Part shown: piece after piece, positions 8,011 to 16,697 of the stretch
Layout: each line of letters starts with the position of its first letter
Position numbering within the stretch: the stretch's first letter is position 1
Assembly (NCBI GenBank): GCA_963678055.1
Contig: OY782679.1
Span: 2,170,001-2,234,000, forward strand
Direction of reading: 5' to 3'
From: CAXXOK01 sp963678055
GTDB taxonomy: Bacteria > Bacillota > Clostridia > Christensenellales > Aristaeellaceae
DNA: 64,000 nucleotides
Program-made: the position numbers and the translations under genes
Notes under the pieces: generated by a model
Databases searched by the model: none
What the model saw: only the letters and a program-made list of their open reading frames with translations
What the model was told of the DNA's origin: nothing

Positions 8011-10965
8011 TTGAAAAAACGCCTTGTACGGATTGCCTTTTTCCTGCTTGCACTATTCGCAGTTCCGATAGCTCTGCTTATTCTTGCCTTCGGCCTGCCA
8101 CCGCAGTACGGAGAAACCTTTTTGGGAGAGTTTCCTGAGAAGGCCGCGCTCCTGGAGCAGGCAAAAGGCCCGCGGATTATTATCGTCGGTGGCAGCGGCG
8201 TTGCGTTCGGACTGCGAAGCGATTTGCTCGAAAATGAGTTCGAAAACTATGCCGTTGTGAATATGGGCATGTATGCGGGCCTTGGCAGTACCGTTATGCT
8301 GGATCTTACCGCGCAGTCCCTTCGGCCGGGCGATATTGTCATTTTCTCACCGGAGCAAAGCGAGCAGACCTTATCTATGTATTGTAACGCCGAGGCGATG
8401 TGGCAGGCTGCTGACGGCAACTTTGCATTGCTTGCTGCCGTACAGCCTGAATTCAGGCAAGCGCTGCTTGGACAATTCCCCTACTTTGCGGCGCAGAAAG
8501 CCCGCTTCTTCCGCGACAAGAACGCGCCATCGGGCGATGGTATTTATGCGCGAAGCTCTTTCAACCAATGGGGGGATATTCGCCACGGAATCCGGGAAAT
8601 GAACGTGATGGCAGGCACATACGATCCCAACATGCCCATTGTGTTTGATGCGGGTTTGCCCACAGAAAATTTCATAGCGTATATCAATGGCTATGCTGCC
8701 ATGTGCGAAGAAAACGATGTTTCGCTGTACTATCGGTTTTGCCCCATGAATGCAGCGGCCGTATCGGAAACGGAATCCATGAAAGCCACCGCGTATCAGA
8801 ATACGCTTCAAACCCACCTGACTTTCCCCATCCTCGGAAGGATTGAAACTGCCATACTCGATTCTGCCTTGTTCTATGATACAAATTTCCATATGAACAG
8901 CACCGGCGCTATCATCAACACGATTCAACTGGCAAAAGAGTTGAAAGCAGCACTTGGTTTGGATGAAGCCGTATCCATTCCCATGCCGGAAATACCCGGT
9001 ATGACAGACAAAACGTATTACAGTGGAGACGATAGCGACGCTGCTTGCTTTACGTACACGCCAAACGGGGACGGATGGCAAATTACAGGCCTTGCAGAAC
9101 CATGCGCAGACAAAACTGATCTCATCCTGCCAACACAGTATCGTGGCAAACCCGTCATCGGATTCGATGCTGCGGCATTCGCCGGCAATAAAACCATCGA
9201 AACGCTATGGCTCCAACCCAATATCACCGCTATTGAAGACAATGCATTCAGCGGATGTATTTCTCTAAAGCAGCTCATGATTCAGCAACCCTCCCCAAGC
9301 CAATGCATCGTCGGCAAAGGGCTGCTAAACGGAACCGGTGCAGATATTATTGTGCCAGCCAAAAGCCTGGGCCTGTATAAAACGAACTACTTCTGGTCGG
9401 TACATGCCGCAAGAATACACGGCAGTACGGGTGTAAGCGCAGTTGCTACAATACCAAACCCCACAGAGGAAATTACGCCGTTACAACCGTCACAGTCCGA
9501 GGCTAAAACGATCAACATTCGCTATGAGGCCAACGGCGGGATTTTGCTTTCAGGAGACGGCACCGCCAAAACATCAAGCTATGAACCCGGCGTTTCACGC
9601 GTCAACACATTGCAAGGCACGAATGTTTTTATGCGGCATGGGTATGTACAGGTTAGCTGGAACACAAAAGCCGACGGCAGCGGCGTATCCATCGGCCTGG
9701 GCAGCCGGGTTGCCCGGCAGGATGGTTTGGTGCTGTATGCACAATGGCTGCCCGAAACAAGCGCGCAAGCCTTTACCTGGGATGTACAAAACGGCAAAGC
9801 CTGGATTACCGGGTATGACGGTGATGCAGCACTGTGCGTGATCCCGGCCTTGCTGGATGGCGTTCCCGTGCGCGGCGTTCGCAAGGGCGCGTTCCAACAC
9901 GCATCGTTTGAAACCCTTGTATTTTCGCCGAATCTATATACGATTGAAGCCGATGCTTTCGCCTTTTGCGCGGTTGAAGAGCTGTATCTATACGATTCGC
10001 TTTACTATATCTACGATCAGAGCTTTCATCATTGCGATGCACTGACTTCGCTGCACATCAATGCGGCGACCCCTCCCGTATACAGCACCAGTTATTATGC
10101 GACCTTTGCCGATAAGTACGACCGCCTTGTCTCCATTCAAGGACAAAAAAAGCTTGTGCTCTATTCCGGGTCGTCAACACGCTATGGCTACGACAGTGCG
10201 ATGCTATCCCAGGCATACCCGGCATACCAGGTTGCCAACATGGGCGTGTATGCCTATAGCAACGCGCTGCCGCAGCTTGCAATCATTCGCCGCCATTTGG
10301 CTCCTGGCGATGTCCTTTTACACGCGCCGGAGTTTGATACCCTCCACAATCAGTTCTGTGAAAAAAACGCTTTGGACCAGCACTTCTTTGCCATGATGGA
10401 AGCCAATTATGATATGCTGGCAGACCTGGACATGCGGAACTATACAACGATCTTTAGCAGTCTATGCACCTATCTTGGCATTCGCATCGATATGCCAAAA
10501 CTGCGCTATACAGACAGCCCCGTACATTATGATGACGAAGGCAACCATTACATGCGAGATACCTATAATGAATACGGCGATCTCATCCTGCATCGCCCAA
10601 ACGGCAAGCACGATGAGCTTCTACAGCATATGCGGGCTGCGTATACCCCTGCACCTTTTACAGCTGAACGGCTTGCTGCGCTCAACCGGGAATATCAACG
10701 ATTTCTCACCCAGGGGATCGACGTTTTGTTCACCTATTCTCCCCGCAATCGATCTTCCCTTACACCGGAGAGTACCCCGGAGGCCAGAGCAGCGCTTGAC
10801 GCCCTTTTGCGGGATACACTCTGCGTACCGGTCATCTCAGGCATTGAGGAATCGCTTTATTCCGGTGTGTACTTCTACCTGATCGACAATCACCTAAGCA
10901 GCGAAGGCGTTCAAATCCGAACCGAGCGTGTGATACAAAATCTGCAACCGTGGCTAAAGCAGTAA
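8011..10965 (+). CDS. Membrane-anchored protein with two SGNH-like domains flanking leucine-rich and InlB-type repeats
   Basis: 984 residues from TTG at 8011, preceded by GGAGAGG; an ATG at 7996 would overlap that site. A signal anchor spans about 5-28. An SGNH-like domain follows (about 54-320): candidate nucleophile Ser62 in GGSGVAFG, VNMGMYAGLGS, LRPGDIVIFSPE, and Asp290/His294 in FYDTNFHMNSTG. Then come BspA-type leucine-rich units (about 370-430), an InlB B-repeat (about 501-580, ending LVLYAQW) and further leucine-rich units (about 605-685). A second SGNH-like domain (about 713-984) repeats the first: SGSSTRYG with Ser721, VANMGVYAYS, LAPGDVLLHAPE, and Asp959/His961 in YLIDNHLSSEG. By analogy with AlgJ/AlgX or PatB it should receive acyl groups from the MBOAT upstream and esterify a surface glycan. 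The duplicated architecture is unfamiliar to me. Confidence 0.8.
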   Translation: MKKRLVRIAFFLLALFAVPIALLILAFGLPPQYGETFLGEFPEKAALLEQAKGPRIIIVGGSGVAFGLRSDLLENEFENYAVVNMGMYAGLGSTVMLDLTAQSLRPGDIVIFSPEQSEQTLSMYCNAEAMWQAADGNFALLAAVQPEFRQALLGQFPYFAAQKARFFRDKNAPSGDGIYARSSFNQWGDIRHGIREMNVMAGTYDPNMPIVFDAGLPTENFIAYINGYAAMCEENDVSLYYRFCPMNAAAVSETESMKATAYQNTLQTHLTFPILGRIETAILDSALFYDTNFHMNSTGAIINTIQLAKELKAALGLDEAVSIPMPEIPGMTDKTYYSGDDSDAACFTYTPNGDGWQITGLAEPCADKTDLILPTQYRGKPVIGFDAAAFAGNKTIETLWLQPNITAIEDNAFSGCISLKQLMIQQPSPSQCIVGKGLLNGTGADIIVPAKSLGLYKTNYFWSVHAARIHGSTGVSAVATIPNPTEEITPLQPSQSEAKTINIRYEANGGILLSGDGTAKTSSYEPGVSRVNTLQGTNVFMRHGYVQVSWNTKADGSGVSIGLGSRVARQDGLVLYAQWLPETSAQAFTWDVQNGKAWITGYDGDAALCVIPALLDGVPVRGVRKGAFQHASFETLVFSPNLYTIEADAFAFCAVEELYLYDSLYYIYDQSFHHCDALTSLHINAATPPVYSTSYYATFADKYDRLVSIQGQKKLVLYSGSSTRYGYDSAMLSQAYPAYQVANMGVYAYSNALPQLAIIRRHLAPGDVLLHAPEFDTLHNQFCEKNALDQHFFAMMEANYDMLADLDMRNYTTIFSSLCTYLGIRIDMPKLRYTDSPVHYDDEGNHYMRDTYNEYGDLILHRPNGKHDELLQHMRAAYTPAPFTAERLAALNREYQRFLTQGIDVLFTYSPRNRSSLTPESTPEARAALDALLRDTLCVPVISGIEESLYSGVYFYLIDNHLSSEGVQIRTERVIQNLQPWLKQ

Positions 10966-11056
10966 TCGTTTTTTCTTCTTTTCATCTTATATCTGGCATC
11001 TGTGTATTGAATCGATAGCATGTACCAAATGTTTACATATTATCGTACTAAGTGTA

Positions 11057-11085
11057 TTGCAACGTGTAGTACACTATGGTATACT
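11057..11085 (+). promoter_or_regulatory. Promoter of the binding protein/adaptor operon with palindrome in the spacer
   Basis: TTGCAA (11057-11062), a 17-base spacer and TATACT (11080-11085). The spacer holds a perfect 11-base palindrome GTGTAGTACAC at 11064-11074, where a bound repressor would block RNA polymerase or a MerR-like activator could act. The leader to the first gene is about 90 bases. No gene lies in 10966-11182. Confidence 0.65.
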
Positions 11086-11182
11086 GCGCGAGGAATTCTA
11101 ATTCGAATGGAACATTGAGGTCTTATACATCGTTAGGTTTATGACACTCACCATACATTCTGACTATCTTTCGGAGGAAATT

Positions 11183-13477
11183 ATGAAAAAGCGATTCGCG
11201 TTACTCTGTTTGCTGTGCGTACTGTGTATTCTAACCGGTGCGGTGGCCGCCCCGGGGGATGCCTATATGTTTTCTGATGCCCAACGGGAAGCCTTGGATA
11301 TTCAATTTTACGGCGAACCTTCCATGGCGGTTGTAGGCGATCAGATCTATACAGCATGGGGATCTGAAGTCTATGTATGGCAGCCTGGGATGGAAGTCCC
11401 GCAGCAAGCTGCCTCCAACCTGATCAGCAGATACTATTCTTCTATGGCAGACGCGCAGGCTGCCGGAGAAGTCGATGAAACAAAATACATTGAAATGCTG
11501 TTAAGCGATGGAGAGACAGTGTATGGTTTCAACACCGAATACGGCTATCTGCATCCGTTGACGTTCGAAGATGGCTCGGCCATATATGGATCACCCATTA
11601 TGCTGGACTGGTCAGAAATCGAAGATTTCCAAAACAGCAGAGAATACGTGGATATATTCAATATCTGCCTTACAGACGATTTTCTATATATGCTTGTGCG
11701 CGATGATAGCGACTATGAAAATCCCCTTCTCTTCTCTTTCAATCTGACCACAGGCGATATGCAACAGCATGATACAGAGTATGTACAGGCAATCGCACCG
11801 TACAAAGACGGCATGCTGCTGTTAGAGGTTTTTAATTTTGAAACCGCCTATAACCGGGATACCGGCGAGTTATCCAATCCCTCAGTGGCTATTTACAACC
11901 CAGAGGATGGCAGCATAACGCAGGCAGGGACATTCGGCCATAATAATGTGTCGGGCATCGCTTACTATGCCCAGAACGATACGCTGTATTACACGACCAA
12001 CAGTATGCTCATGGCCATGCCGGCACTGGGCGAAGCCACCCAGGTCGCCTTCATGCCTGTGGATTACGCAAGCGAAGCACCTGCGGCTGTACTGACAGGC
12101 GGTCTGTACGCCATCCACCTGTGGAATGGTTTGATTGTCCGTAATACCGATCCATCCTATCTGCCAGAGGTATCTCTCTCGGTGTATGGCGGCTACCTTG
12201 ATGATGCGGCCACGGAATTCATGGCACAATATCCGGATGTTCCGCTCAACTTCAGTCAGGATGAATACTTCGAATCTGCAACAGCGCTTGCCCAGGCGAT
12301 GGTTTCGGGCGACAATGCCTTTGACTTGTATTACTACGATCTGAGCTATCAAGACTTCCAAAGTCTTATGGAGAAGGGGTATTGTCTGGATCTTTCCCCT
12401 TACACGGATATCACGGAGCAGCTAGAGGCCATGTATCCGTTCATCCAATCTGTCATCTCAGATAACGATGTGTTTTATGCTGTACCCACCAACATCTACA
12501 GCAGCGGCTTAAGCCGATACCACGGCACATGGGAAGAGCTGGGGTTGACGGATCGGGTCCCCACAAGCTATCTAGAACTCATCGAATTTATTCAGTGGTG
12601 GGCAGACGAAGGCTTGAGCGAAAATCCGGATATCCAGTTGATGGAATATGCATACGATTACGGTACCAGCCTTTTCCAAATGGTTCTTGATCAATATGTT
12701 AGACAGTGTCAGGCCGAAGGGGAAGATATCACGCTGAATACGCCGCTGTTTCGGAAAATGCTCACTGCTCTTGAAGCCGTTGATATGGACACACTGAACG
12801 ACACCATTCCCGATTATGAAGATGAGGATATGGACATGGTCTATGAAGACTTAGTCTCCAGTTGCCTGTTCACGGAACACAGCCAATGGCTGACCGTAAA
12901 TACGTATGATGACTACGCCACTCCTCTGGTATTGCCTATTGAGGAAGGCGGAGCACTCCACGTGCCGGCAAGTGTCAGCTGCATATTTATCAATCCCAAT
13001 AGCCAAAACCTGGAATTGGCCGTGCAGTACATTCGGTATATGCTGGATAATATGCGGCCCAGTCAACATATTATGATGTTCCCGGACGATAATGAACCGA
13101 TTGAAAACGAACATTTCGTCGAAATGGTAGCCGAGCAGGAGGAAATGCTTGCCAAAGCACAAGCCAGCCTGGAAACGGCCGCTCCGGAAGATGTTAAGGA
13201 TATCGAGTCCGTCATCGAACAATATGAGGAGTTCCTTTCCGAAATGGACGACGAATACTACTGGGATGCGTCTGCTGAAAGCATCGCAGCCTACCGCGAA
13301 TTGGCACAACATGCATACGCCGTTACCCCATCATTGCTAAGCTACAACGGAAACAACGAAGCTTATACCGAGATTCACACCCTGATCAGCCGCTATGTGC
13401 AAAAGCAGCTATCGATGGATCAGTTCATCGAGCAGGTGGATCAAAAGCTGCGCATGATCCGGCTGGAAATGGAATAA
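11183..13477 (+). CDS. ABC transporter extracellular solute-binding protein with extra N-terminal sensor-like region
   Basis: 764 residues from ATG at 11183, preceded by CGGAGG; an ATG at 11141 lacks a site. A signal peptide (about 1-24) has no lipobox cysteine after the cleavage site, unusual for a Gram-positive binding protein. Residues about 30-325 are rich in short beta-like repeats (VVGDQIYTAWGSEVYVW, SDGETVYGFNTEYGYL) and may form a propeller. From about 329 a CUT1-type binding fold begins (SLSVYGGYLDDAATEFMAQY, then AFDLYYYD and YAVPTNIYSSGL), ending near residue 764. A helical stretch with many Glu residues lies near 640-700. Two permease genes follow. Ligand unknown, probably an oligosaccharide. 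Confidence 0.82.
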   Translation: MKKRFALLCLLCVLCILTGAVAAPGDAYMFSDAQREALDIQFYGEPSMAVVGDQIYTAWGSEVYVWQPGMEVPQQAASNLISRYYSSMADAQAAGEVDETKYIEMLLSDGETVYGFNTEYGYLHPLTFEDGSAIYGSPIMLDWSEIEDFQNSREYVDIFNICLTDDFLYMLVRDDSDYENPLLFSFNLTTGDMQQHDTEYVQAIAPYKDGMLLLEVFNFETAYNRDTGELSNPSVAIYNPEDGSITQAGTFGHNNVSGIAYYAQNDTLYYTTNSMLMAMPALGEATQVAFMPVDYASEAPAAVLTGGLYAIHLWNGLIVRNTDPSYLPEVSLSVYGGYLDDAATEFMAQYPDVPLNFSQDEYFESATALAQAMVSGDNAFDLYYYDLSYQDFQSLMEKGYCLDLSPYTDITEQLEAMYPFIQSVISDNDVFYAVPTNIYSSGLSRYHGTWEELGLTDRVPTSYLELIEFIQWWADEGLSENPDIQLMEYAYDYGTSLFQMVLDQYVRQCQAEGEDITLNTPLFRKMLTALEAVDMDTLNDTIPDYEDEDMDMVYEDLVSSCLFTEHSQWLTVNTYDDYATPLVLPIEEGGALHVPASVSCIFINPNSQNLELAVQYIRYMLDNMRPSQHIMMFPDDNEPIENEHFVEMVAEQEEMLAKAQASLETAAPEDVKDIESVIEQYEEFLSEMDDEYYWDASAESIAAYRELAQHAYAVTPSLLSYNGNNEAYTEIHTLISRYVQKQLSMDQFIEQVDQKLRMIRLEME

Positions 13478-13507
13478 TCGCCGCACTTTGCACTCCGCTT
13501 ACCACAA

Positions 13508-13540
13508 GGGACAGCCTGACCGCTGTATGGCTGTCCCTTT
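13508..13540 (+). terminator. Hairpin terminator/attenuator between binding protein and permeases
   Basis: GGGACAGCC (13508-13516) pairs perfectly with GGCTGTCCC (13529-13537) and is followed by TTTT. Because the permeases downstream have no promoter of their own that I can see, it probably lets some transcripts through and keeps permease levels below those of the binding protein. Confidence 0.7.
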
Positions 13541-13560
13541 TCCCAAAGGAGGCATACTCA

Positions 13561-14415
13561 TTGTTCCGTAATAAAAAGGGCGTTCTGCTGTTTTTACTGC
13601 CTGGCCTGCTTGGCCTTGCAGTATTTTCGCTTGCCCCGTTCATCGGCGGCTTGTATTACAGCATGACGGACGGAACGTTTCAAAACAACTTTGTTTGGTT
13701 TGATAACTATTTAAAAATATGGCAGAACGAAATGTTCCTTCTCGGCTTGAAAAACACAATGGAGCTATCGCTTTTCTCTTCGCCCGTTATCTGGCTGCTT
13801 TCCTTTATGCTGGCTTTGATGCTCAAATCACTCGGCCGGCGGGCGGCGTTTTTCCGCGGCGCGCTGCTGCTGCCCTACCTGATGCCCTCGTCCGCCCTGC
13901 TGCTGATATGGCTGCTGATGTTTGATTACGGCGGGGCGATTAACCACTTGCTTGCGCTGCTGGGAATTGGACGCGTGTTATGGCTGGAGGGCGAAGCGCT
14001 GCGCGTTCCGGTGCTTGCGCTCTACATTTGGAAAAACCTCGGTTTTTCAGTGGTTATCTTCGCATCGGCCATGCAAACCATTCCGGAAGCATACTTTGAT
14101 TATGCACGCCTGGAAGGCGCGGGCCCATGGACCCAGGCACGCAAAATCACGCTGCCGCTGCTCGCTCCCACGGCGTTTCTGGTGTTCATCCTTGCGTGGA
14201 TCAATGCGTTCAAGATCTTCAAGGAAGCGTATTTCATCGGCGGGGCGTATCCCGCCGAAACGGTGTACACCCTACAGCATTTTATGAACAACAAATTTGC
14301 CCGGCTGAATTATCAGGACGTAACAACGGCTGCCTATAGCTTTGCCATCATCGTTTTTGTGTTCTTCGGGCTTATGTATCTCACGCGGGCTGTTCGCTCG
14401 CCCGACCGCATATAG
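13561..14415 (+). CDS. ABC sugar transporter permease (MalF/LacF-like)
   Basis: 284 residues starting at TTG 13561, preceded by AAAGGAGG. Six membrane segments, the first in GVLLFLLPGLLGLAVFSLAPF. The cytoplasmic coupling loop has the EAA motif, EAYFDYARLEGAGPWTQAR followed by ITLPLLAPT. It pairs with the permease 12 bases downstream to form a CUT1 importer channel fed by the binding protein upstream. No ATP-binding subunit is encoded in the window, so a shared ATPase such as MsmX encoded elsewhere is needed; that is known for this family but inferred here. Confidence 0.93.
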   Translation: MFRNKKGVLLFLLPGLLGLAVFSLAPFIGGLYYSMTDGTFQNNFVWFDNYLKIWQNEMFLLGLKNTMELSLFSSPVIWLLSFMLALMLKSLGRRAAFFRGALLLPYLMPSSALLLIWLLMFDYGGAINHLLALLGIGRVLWLEGEALRVPVLALYIWKNLGFSVVIFASAMQTIPEAYFDYARLEGAGPWTQARKITLPLLAPTAFLVFILAWINAFKIFKEAYFIGGAYPAETVYTLQHFMNNKFARLNYQDVTTAAYSFAIIVFVFFGLMYLTRAVRSPDRI

Positions 14416-14427
14416 GAGGAGGCGCTT

Positions 14428-15321
14428 ATGACGGATTCTCAGATCCCCGTCGCTGTTGCATCACAGCGCCGCTTTACCCTCGGCAAAACGTTGTCGGCTG
14501 TATTGCTTACAATCATCGCAGCTTTGGTTTTACTGCCGATTGTATTTACGTTCCTATACTCCTTTTTCCCCAAAAGCGAAATCACCGCATACTTCAACCT
14601 GCGCGGCAATTACGACGAAACCCAGTGGCTTCCTGTGCTGTTTTCTCCACAGATGGCAACCATACGGCAGTACTACACCATACTGATCGAAGACCCGCAG
14701 TATCTAAAGCTGTTTGTCAATTCCGTTAAGTATACGGTTGCAATCCTGCTGGGGCAAGCGGTGATCATCCCGATGATGGCCTATGCGCTGAGCCGGTTTG
14801 AGTTTAAAGGCAGAGACGCAATCTTTTTTGGCATTCTGATGCTCATGGTGCTTCCTTTCCAGGTTACGATGGTGCCAAGCGTAATCACACTGCGCTTCAT
14901 GGGCATTTTGGAAACGCCATGGGCCGTAATACTGCCCATGTGGTTTTCACCGTTTTATATTTTTCTGCTGCGTCAATTCATGATCGGACTTCCCAACGAG
15001 TTATTGGAAGCGGGTATGATGGACGGAGCAGGCCTCTCCCGCTGCTATGTACATGTGGTGCTGCCGGTGTGCCGGCCGGTGCTGGGAGCAGCCGTGGCAC
15101 TTTCGTTTGCGGATTGCTGGAACCTGGTGGAACAGCCGTTGGTGTATTTGGCCAACCGCACCAGTGATCAGCCGCTTTCCGTTATGTTCAATCAAATCGG
15201 CTCGAATAACTCCGGCATCGCTTTCGCGGGCGCCGCGCTATATATTTTGCCGGCTTTATTCGTCTATTTTTTCTTTCAGGAAGATATTCTTTTAGGTGTA
15301 ACACTCAGTGAGTTGAAGTAA
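14428..15321 (+). CDS. ABC sugar transporter permease (MalG/LacG-like)
   Basis: 297 residues, six membrane segments, preceded by AGGAGG. The EAA loop reads NELLEAGMMDGAGLSRCYVH, followed by VVLPVCRPVL. An extracellular region of roughly 50 residues follows the first membrane helix. It is the second half of the CUT1 channel with the gene just upstream. Twenty bases after its stop the adaptor genes begin, so import and the adaptor/MacB-like module share a transcript, an unusual combination. Confidence 0.93.
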   Translation: MTDSQIPVAVASQRRFTLGKTLSAVLLTIIAALVLLPIVFTFLYSFFPKSEITAYFNLRGNYDETQWLPVLFSPQMATIRQYYTILIEDPQYLKLFVNSVKYTVAILLGQAVIIPMMAYALSRFEFKGRDAIFFGILMLMVLPFQVTMVPSVITLRFMGILETPWAVILPMWFSPFYIFLLRQFMIGLPNELLEAGMMDGAGLSRCYVHVVLPVCRPVLGAAVALSFADCWNLVEQPLVYLANRTSDQPLSVMFNQIGSNNSGIAFAGAALYILPALFVYFFFQEDILLGVTLSELK

Positions 15322-15341
15322 ACGGGAGGGGCTGAACCGAC

Positions 15342-16697
15342 ATGAAAATGAAACGATTTGCGATCCGTGGATTGATTGCGCTGGCCATCGTCATCGCACT
15401 TTGCATGTTTTTTGCCAATACGATTGTAACCATCACCACGCCGAAGGTCCGTATTGTGGACGTAGGCAAGGGCCGTCTGGAACAGAAAATCACGCTGGAC
15501 GCGCAGGTATTCTTTCCCAAAACGGCAGACTATACACTGCCAGAGGCGATGGATCACAACATCATTGTAGATAAACTCTATGTGCGCGCAGGGCAAACTG
15601 TGGAGGCTGGCGAAACGCTATTTACCGCCACCATGCCGGAGTACGAAAAATCCATGCAGGACTTGCAGGATCAATACGACGAAAAAGCCGCCGCGCTGCT
15701 GGATAAGGATATTGAAAACCTGCGCATCGACAAAGAGAGCAGCCAAAACGACTATTATAAAGCCGTTTTGGATCTACAAACTAAATTATCGCAGGCCGAG
15801 CACGATGCACGCGTACTGGCGGCAGAGCTGGATGTTGCGCTGGGCAGCGACACAGCCCAGTGGGAACAGCGCGCTGCCGGGCAAGACGATTTGCTTGCAG
15901 CGGTCCAAACCGTGGCAGCGCAGCAAGCCGCATATGATAAGGCGTATGCCGCATTCATTGAGGCTTACAAACTCGCCAGTTCCAGCTTCAAGGAAAAAAC
16001 GTTCCAGTACATCAAGGAGCGCGATGCTCTGCTGGATGAGATGAACGGTTTGCTGGATGATATGGTTGCCTTGACAGAATACAAAAACAAACTGACCAAC
16101 GTGACTGCGCCGCAGGATGGCTATGTGGTTTCCATGGATGTGAAAAGCGGCGATACCTATGAAGGCAAAACCAGTGCCTTTACCTTGAGCGAAGCGGATA
16201 CCCCGCCACAGCTTCGCGCCGATATTACCGCCCTTTCCAAAACAATTGCTGAAGGCACCAAAGTGGAAGTGGACGGCAATTCCAGAACCGAAAAAACCAC
16301 TGTGGAATCCGTAGCACTGGGCGGTGACGGTAAAAAATACATGTACATCGAATTGACGGACAAAATCATTTCTGCCAAAGGCGGCATCGTCTCCTTGCTG
16401 ACAGATGGCACCGTGACCGTCACGGTTCGGTACCGGGCAAAACAATCCACCACACTTCTTCCCGCTGCTGCCGTACGCAGCGATGGTGAGGATTCAAATT
16501 ATGTGTATACCATCCAGAACTACTACGGTGGTTTCCTCAATTCTTCTGCCATGAAGGTCACCAAGACACCCGTCACCGTACTGGAGCGCGGCGATACTGT
16601 AATATCTGTGGAAGAGGATTTGTCCTATCAGAAAATCGCAGGCGGTGAAGATCGGGCGCTGAGTGACAACTGCAACGTGATGGAGTATATCGACTGA
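15342..16697 (+). CDS. HlyD/MacA-like membrane-fusion adaptor
   Basis: 451 residues. One N-terminal membrane anchor (about 6-27) is followed by a lipoyl-type half motif (DKLYVRAGQTVEAGETLFTA, about 75-95) and a long alpha-helical hairpin (about 100-235, rich in Gln, Glu, Lys and Ala). A second lipoyl half (LTNVTAPQDGYVVSMDVKSG) and a beta-barrel/membrane-proximal region make up the C-terminal part. This is the order seen in MacA-type adaptors. It overlaps the MacB-like permease by one base (TGATG), so the two are very probably partners. In a single-membrane organism such adaptors work with MacB-like permeases in antimicrobial peptide resistance or export; the cargo here is unknown. Confidence 0.87.
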   Translation: MKMKRFAIRGLIALAIVIALCMFFANTIVTITTPKVRIVDVGKGRLEQKITLDAQVFFPKTADYTLPEAMDHNIIVDKLYVRAGQTVEAGETLFTATMPEYEKSMQDLQDQYDEKAAALLDKDIENLRIDKESSQNDYYKAVLDLQTKLSQAEHDARVLAAELDVALGSDTAQWEQRAAGQDDLLAAVQTVAAQQAAYDKAYAAFIEAYKLASSSFKEKTFQYIKERDALLDEMNGLLDDMVALTEYKNKLTNVTAPQDGYVVSMDVKSGDTYEGKTSAFTLSEADTPPQLRADITALSKTIAEGTKVEVDGNSRTEKTTVESVALGGDGKKYMYIELTDKIISAKGGIVSLLTDGTVTVTVRYRAKQSTTLLPAAAVRSDGEDSNYVYTIQNYYGGFLNSSAMKVTKTPVTVLERGDTVISVEEDLSYQKIAGGEDRALSDNCNVMEYID

